Origin: Ceratopteris richardii
Lineage: Eukaryota; Streptophyta; Polypodiopsida; Polypodiales; Pteridaceae
Direction of reading: 5' to 3'
DNA: 64,000 nt
Assembly: GCA_020310875.1 (NCBI GenBank)
Contig: CM035430.1
Coordinates: forward strand, 102,736,431-102,800,430
The first letter of the stretch is position 1. Every line of letters starts with the position of its first letter. The position numbers were made by a program, and so were the translations under genes. Of this stretch, positions 58,044 to 64,000 are shown piece by piece. The notes beneath the pieces were generated by a model. That model ran no database searches and was not told where the DNA came from. It saw only the letters and a list, made by a program, of their open reading frames with translations.

Positions 58044-58051
58044 AAATTTGG

Positions 58052-58629
58052 TGTAGCTCAGTGATGAGTAGCACCTCCTTTAATGTCAATCCGGGAAGAC
58101 ATGAGGATGGTATGAAGACCACGAGCAAGTGGAAGCACAAGTGCGTGAGTGAGAAGCACACAAGCATGCACACACATACACACACACGCGTACACACCGT
58201 AAGAACAAAGAGAGTAAGACAATGGAATCACTTCTATTGCAAGAAAGTTCTCATACAAGCTCAAACTACAAGAAGCTCCCCCAAAAATGAGCTCTCTAGC
58301 TCTATTTATAGTTCTTGACTAGCTTTGGCCCTGTTCAGACCTAGTGTCCGGCCTAGTTAAAAATTAGGTTCCGGGGCTTATTTGAGGGCCCAAACAAGAT
58401 CTAAAAATTATGAAAATTGGCAGGCAACTACATCTAAGGCTCCCCAAGCTCGAGGACTCCTCGGCTTGTACAAAATGGAGCTACAAAAAGGTGAAAAGAT
58501 ATTTACAAGGGTTTGTAGTGATGAGAATCACTTAGAATGATGTTGGGGTTTTTGGAAAAAATGAAGGGTAGCCTCAGTGCTAGATCTGCATATGTGTCCA
58601 TACTTGCTTCTTCCCGCATCCTGTCAACA
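58052..58629 (-). repeat. 5' LTR of gypsy F
   Basis: 578 bp, essentially identical to 42129-42706. The minus-strand start TGTTGACAGG and end GAGCTACA give TG...CA termini. Confidence 0.95.
58301..58310 (-). promoter_or_regulatory. TATA box in F 5' LTR
   Basis: The minus strand reads TATAAATAGA about 320 bases from the LTR start. The surrounding block, with TTAAAAATTAGGTT just upstream, is conserved in E1 and E2, as expected for a core promoter. Confidence 0.6.
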
Positions 58630-58634
58630 TATGG

Positions 58635-61303
58635 CACAAAAGGTTAGCACATATTGGTGAAAGGTCATTAAAGCAAATTTGCAGGGACCAAAGTGTACTT
58701 GGACTCCCTAATTTGTCAAAACAACATATGATTTATAAGTGTAGTGCATTTTTGGAAAGTCTCACATGTTACCATTCATGAAGAAAGGTTATATGCATGA
58801 AGATCTCTTGGAGTTGGTTCATACAGATGTATGGGGACCTAGCAAGAAAGCTTCAATATCTGGATCAAGGTATTATGTTTCCTTTATTGATGATTGCAGC
58901 AGATGGACTATCCTATTCTTTATGAAACACAAAGATGAAGTTTTTTCATGTTTCAAAAGATATTTGGCTCTTGTGGAGAATCAAACAGGTAAATCACTAA
59001 AAAGGTTAAGGTCAGATGGAGGGGGAGAATACTTCTCCCATGAGTTTGATTCTCTTCTTCAAGAAAGAGGAATCAAAAGAGAGGTAACTACAAGGTACAC
59101 TCCTGAGCAAAATGGAGTGGCAGAAAGGAGGAATAGGACAATTGTTGAAGCTGCAAGGTCTATGTTAAATGAAAAGCATTTACCTAATTACTTATGGGCT
59201 GGGGTTGTATCTACAGCCACTTACTTGATTAACAGGTTGCCTTCAAAATCCCTTGATGGGATGACTCCATATGAGGCTTGGAATGGAAGAAGACCAAGCT
59301 TAGATCATTGTAAAATTTTTGGATGTATTGCTTGTGCTCATGTTCCTTCACAGGTTAGAGGCAAGATGGATCCAAAGGCAGAAAGGTGTGTATTTATTGG
59401 ATAGGACAACAATCAAAAGGGCTACAGATTATACAACCCTACAAACAAAGGAGAACAATTCATGGTATGAAGATTCATGCAGGAAGGTCAATTTACCATA
59501 CGATCTTGAAGAAGATTTTCCAAAGCTTGGTAGAGAACAACCAAAGATTGAAGAACAAGACACCTCGGATGATGATGAAGAATCTCAGATGGAAAAGATC
59601 AAAGCATGGAAGTCTAAAGGTAAAGAAAAATTGCAGGAACTTGGACATGAGGCAGAATCATCACATCATGGCCTAAGAAGATCTATGAGGGAAAAGAAAA
59701 AACCAGAAAGGTATGGGTTTGACACCTCATTAGTAACTAAACATTATATCTACATAGCACAGGACATAAACCAAGAGGAGCCATCATCCTTTGAAGAGGC
59801 CAAAGCAAAATCAGAATGGAAGCATGCAATGAAGGAAGAGATTGAAGCACTTGAGGAAAACAACACTTGGGATTTGGTGCCCAAGACTTCATCCATGAAG
59901 GTAATAGGCTCAAGATGGGTCTATAAACTCAAGAAGAATTCTGATGGTTCAATTAACAGGTATAAGGCAAGGCTTGTAGCAAAAGGCTTTGCACAAACTC
60001 AGGGAATTGATTATGAGGAGACCTTCTCTCCTGTGGCAAAGATGCCTACTATTAGGGTTTTTCTTAGTATTGCCTCTTCCAAGAATTGGAAGATACTTCA
60101 ACTAGATGTAAAGAATGCATTCTTGAATGGTTGGATAATAGAAGAGGTATATATGGCACAACCACCTGGTTTTGAGAATCAAGTTTATCTTGATTATGTG
60201 TGTAAACTTAACAAAGCATTGTATGGTCTCAAGCAAGCCCCAAGAGCTTGGAATTTCAGACTTGTTTCATTCTTGCAGGACAAAGGCTTTCAACCAAGCA
60301 AGGCAGATCCTTCACTCTTTATTAAAAAGAGTAATTCTGAGGTCATCTACTTATGTGTATATGTAGATGATATTATATTGACAGGAAATGATGTAGATGG
60401 TATGAAGAAGATCAAAGATCAGATGAGAGAAGAGTTCAAGATAAGTGATTTGGGTTCACTTACCTACTTCCTAGGTTTGGAAGTTGTCTACAAAGATCAT
60501 GGTTTGTTTGTCACTCAAAGAAAACACATTAAAGACATGTTGGCAAAATTCAAGATGCAAGATTGTAAGATTGCAGGTACTCCAATGGAGGTCAATCACA
60601 AATTGAGCTCACATGAAGGTGAACTCATAGAGGACATCACATCATATCAAAGTCTAGTGGGTAGTCTCAACTATGCCACATTGACAAGAGTAGATATATG
60701 TTACAGTGTGAGTGTTCTAAGTCAATTTATGCACACACCAAGGAAACCACATATGGATGTTGCCAAAAGGATTCTCAAGTATCTCAAAGGAACCATAAAT
60801 GAAGGACTTTATTATCCTTATGTATCTGATTTAGGTTTGAAGCTATTTTTTTATGCAGATTGGCCTGGCTCCAAGGAACATAGAAGGAGCACTTCAGGTT
60901 ATCTTACCTTTGCAGGTTCAAAGCTTATTTCATGGTCATCCAAGAAGCAACCCACAGTTGCTCTCTCTTCTATTGAAGCTGAATATAGAGGTCTTGCCAT
61001 AGCTACTCAGGAAGCTATGTGGATGAAGACATTATTCAAAGATCTTGGATTGGAGCTCCAACTATTTTTTGTGACAATATGAGTTCTATTCACTTGGCTG
61101 CTAATCCTATTTTTCATGCAAGGACTAAACATATTGAAGTTCATTATCACTATGTACGAGAGAAGGTTCTAAGCAAAGAGATTCAAATATCATATGTCTC
61201 CACTCATCAACAATGTGTAGATATTCTAAGCAAAGCATTGGATGGTACAAAGCTTTACAAATTCAAGGCTATAATTGGTTTGCAGGTAATCTTGGAAGAT
61301 TGA
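58635..61303 (+). pseudogene. Ty1/copia integrase, RT and RNase H, element G
   Basis: The frame interrupted by F resumes with HKRLAHIGER. A small frameshift near 58750 (in the CxxC-x-GK region) moves it to the 58766 frame: ELVHTDVWGP, EQNGVAERRNR. Another shift near 59400 leads to the 59319-61082 frame: linker, RT (GSRWVYKLKKNSDGS, LNKALYGLKQ, YVDDIILTG near 60362) and RNase H (SKKQPTVALSSIEAEY). A third shift near 61060 leads to the last frame (NPIFHARTKHIEVHYHYV, ending at 61303). All domains are present, so G is a moderately decayed full-length element. Confidence 0.9.
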
Positions 61304-61325
61304 AGACCTCAAGCATACTTGGCTT

Positions 61326-61333
61326 GAGGGGGA
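61326..61333 (+). other. Polypurine tract of copia G
   Basis: GAGGGGGA, two bases before the 3' LTR at 61336. Confidence 0.8.
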
Positions 61334-61335
61334 CC

Positions 61336-62608
61336 TGTTGGAGCAAGTCTATGACAAGCCTAAGTATTGGCTTGAGTCCCACAAAGTCATGAAAAAAGCT
61401 TTAAAATGAAGACTATGTAAAGTTCACTTGTGAACTACCTCTTGTAACTTTTGAAGAGTTTACTTAATGTAAAAGTGAAAGAATCTTAAGTGGTTGAGTC
61501 CACTTGATCAAGAATGGAAAGAGGAGCCACAAATTCGTGATTTGTGGTAGGTAGAGAATCAAATCAATCATTGATTGATTGGAGAGTGATTGAGGGAAGT
61601 TAGCCTCCCAAACTCAACTATAAATAGATGGCAGTTTTAGTCGTGGTTAGAGAGACCTATGTGAAGACCTCCAAGAGCTGAGCTTTATGCCATATCAAGG
61701 TGTGATTCCAAGGCACACATATGTATCAGTAAGTCCATTGTATTGTACAAGCAATATACTTTCATTTTCATGATCATTTGAGTTCATATTTCCATGTTCT
61801 TGTGAAGTGTACTACTCACTGCCATTACTCTCAGATTTCTCAGTCAGTTTGCAGAGATGTTTTCTCTGAGCTTGGAGCATCATTTTCAGTGATTTAACTT
61901 GGTAAAGTTAGCTCTATACGTCTACTATATGCTCACAAATTTTTATGTCATTTGAATGTTGCAATCTTCAGTTATGTTCATTTGAAGTCAACAGGGTCTG
62001 TTCATCTTCACTTCTCTGTCAGGTACCCGACTTTCTTACTCATCTTGTCAGAGCCATTTCGTAGTGGTTACTTATCCAAATTCAATGATTTAAAATTTTT
62101 TGGATTTAGCTTACTGTCTAATATAACCATACAATTTTTCATAATCATTGGATTCCTACATTTTGAGTTATGTTTATTTTTCTGCTCACTGGTTTCAAAC
62201 TGTAGCAGCCCGTGAAAATCGGGATGATGTCATCACTTGTTAAAACTCATTCTCAGTGTGTGGTTTATTATTTTTGATGAGATTACTCTTGAAAGTTAGC
62301 TCTTTAAACTACCTAGAGTTCCCCAAGAGGAATTAAGCTAATTGCTGCTGTGCTCGGAGAATTATGTAAAACACTAGACAGGTATATGAACCAAGAATAG
62401 CAAGTTTTCACCTCTGAGCTAACTCCAACTTATCTGTTTTGATCTATCTTTTTGAGAGTGATCTTCCAAGGTACATAGGGTGTCTAATACATCCATTGGC
62501 AAGATAAAAGGGCCCACCATATACTCCTGGAGTTCATTTGGCTGGTGTAGTTCAAGGATTTTGCAACACCTCTTCATCTTCAAGCACATACCTATCCATC
62601 TCTTCACA
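61336..62608 (+). repeat. 3' LTR of copia G
   Basis: 1273 bp, starts TGTTGGAG and ends CTTCACA. It matches 39337-40605 with scattered substitutions and short indels. It is followed by the duplication AGATC (62609-62613). Confidence 0.92.
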
Positions 62609-64000
62609 AGATCATCAATCTCAAGAATAGGAGGGGAATTACCCTTCTCCTTGGCCCATTTATCTTCTTGTATTTCCCGCAAGAACTCTTGAGAGTACTG
62701 TTGAATTGAAGGAGGTATTCCGACATTCGTGGAATTAGGAACATAAGCTCCCATTGGTGGTGAGCTTCTTCTCTCAATAACTGGTTGAGCCTGTGGCGGT
62801 AATGAAACTTGTGGTTTGTTTACCAATTGCTCTAATCTTTCTAGTAAGCCCTGGAAATGCAAATCCGGTTTGACAGAGTTTGTCTTATTGAACTTTTGAC
62901 TAGTCTCCAGTATAGCTTGAGCTTGTTCTACCATTTTCATGCACATTTTCATCCGTTCAATCTCTAAGTCCGCTCTAGGGTAACTCTTGTCTACGTTTGT
63001 AGTTGTAGGCCCTTCTTGAAGTCGAGCCTGGTAGGCCTTGAACATCATGTCCAAGCCTTCTGGGGTTGGATCTGCAAGAACAGACCCTGGTTGTGGCCTA
63101 TTTACAATGGGTGGTGGGGTGGGATGAGATGGAGTGGATGGAGTTTCAGCATGCGAGGGGTTTTGAGATGCAATGTCTTCTAGTTTTCTTTTTGCATCTC
63201 TCAAGCTTTTTTCTAGTTCTGATAACATTTTATTCCACTTAGGATTGGCCTTTTCTCTGGTATCCTTCCATGTTCTTGTTTTCCTCTTACAAGGCTCTCC
63301 TGATTCACTCGACTCCGATTGTTCTGCTGGTTTATATTGTTTTAATGCTTGTGCCCTAGTAACTGCCTGTACAGGTGCCACATTACTGCTACTTGAACTT
63401 GAATCTGCCACTACGCCTACCACATTAATGGGTGTAATCTTGGGTGCACTGGAGGGGTTTCTTGGACAATCTCTGGGGAGATGGTCTTTGCCACATTCAG
63501 GACAAAAAGCTTGTATTGTGATAGCCTAACCTTGACTCGGAGCTGGTAGGTGGGGAAAAATATGAATGAAATGGTCACCTTGACATCTGAAACAAGATCC
63601 TCTAGGGGCTTGTGGTCTCATTTGTCTCAATTGGGGCCTCGAGTTAGGAATTGTGTACATGACATTGGAGTATTCTAGCTCCCAATTTTGCTCCATAGGT
63701 GGTGCCTCATATTGATACAAGTAAATCTCACTATGTTCATGTGACTCTGTGTAATAAGCATGTGGACTACCTTCATGGGAGTAGTCTGAACTGTGAGCAT
63801 GAGAGTCATTCTCTAAGATCAGTGGGGTCAGTGGCACCAAATCTCTATTTGGATTTTCCTCTCCCACAGCATACTTGACTGGAATCAATGGCAGGAGCTG
63901 GTGGTTGGTTTCCCAATACTATTTGTGGCCTATATTGTGCATGATATTGCTGTTGTGGTCGATAATATGGCTGTTGGTATTGGTTCTGATACCTACCTTG
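62609..64000 (-). pseudogene. Gypsy H Gag-protease linker, upstream half
   Basis: This continues the H frame upstream of 39336 once G is removed. The 63423-62609 part matches F's linker (SVLADPTPEGLDMMFKAYQA). The 63888-63526 part has the CFRCQGDHF knuckle with the last Cys lost and a stop after APSQG. A frameshift near 63885 separates it from the Gln-rich segment at the window end (YQNQYQQPYYRPQQ), which shows a Gln codon where F has its first stop. The rest of H gag lies outside the window. Confidence 0.88.

Larger units (their letters stand above)
42129..58629 (-). mobile_element. Complete young gypsy retrotransposon F, 16.5 kb
   Basis: Matching 578-bp LTRs, TATGG target duplication, tRNA-Asp primer site, purine tract, Gag-Pol frame and a large third ORF. 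It is inserted in copia G between the Trp and His codons of the integrase zinc finger. The single LTR difference makes it the youngest insertion that can be judged here. Four nonsense codons (three TAG, one TAA) suggest the copied RNA depended on proteins from another copy. Confidence 0.94.
39337..62608 (+). mobile_element. Full-length copia G, split by F
   Basis: Two LTRs, AGATC on both sides (39332-39336 and 62609-62613), primer site and purine tract. Without F and one TATGG the element is about 6.8 kb. It interrupts gypsy H: the two H halves join at AGATC to give sequence matching F at about 53140-53180. Confidence 0.92.

Overview
The window is a land-plant nuclear intergenic region made almost entirely of nested LTR retrotransposons. 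I see no intact host gene. The plant assignment rests on the Ty3/gypsy elements without chromodomain (Athila/Tat-like), the Ty1/copia elements with an initiator-Met primer site, and the depth of nesting, which points to a repeat-rich genome. I cannot tell fern, gymnosperm, bryophyte or angiosperm from the sequence. LEFT (1-19427, + strand): a tandem Ty3/gypsy arrangement, internal-LTR-internal-LTR (element A). A 5907-bp open gag-pol frame (8498-14404) and a small extra ORF lie between two LTRs of about 4.13 kb. An upstream partial internal copy (1-4260) shares the first LTR and has an exact in-frame 348-bp loss of RNase H. The primer site matches a tRNA-Gly 3' end and is present three times across the LTR edge. 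MIDDLE-LEFT (19428-27186): a fragment of a copia LTR (family G), a decayed + strand copia (B) with its 231-bp 3' LTR, and a decayed - strand copia (C) with its 5' LTR. MIDDLE TO RIGHT (27187-64000): a nest read mainly on the - strand. A decayed gypsy (D) is broken by LTR E1. E1's internal region is broken by LTR E2. Beyond E2 lies gypsy H. H is broken by copia G (+ strand, 39337-62608, target duplication AGATC). G is broken by the 16.5-kb gypsy F (- strand, 42129-58629, target duplication TATGG). F is very young: its two 578-bp LTRs show a single difference by eye. MOST NOTABLE: (1) In the F/H family the polyprotein carries two retropepsin-like aspartic protease domains, the usual one before RT and a second one after integrase, followed by repeated W-V-P-K motifs. 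Both F and H keep the second D-S-G-A site. (2) Between the H pol region and LTR E2 lies an exon-like relic of a eukaryotic Argonaute MID domain, flanked by splice-site-like sequences. (3) The F leader holds ten 36-bp units built from two 18-bp halves, each containing TCGCGA. (4) F has a 1409-codon third reading frame after pol, and despite its youth carries four in-frame nonsense codons and no visible frameshift. Coordinates of LTR edges come from TG...CA ends, primer sites, purine tracts and target duplications read by eye; no alignment program was run.
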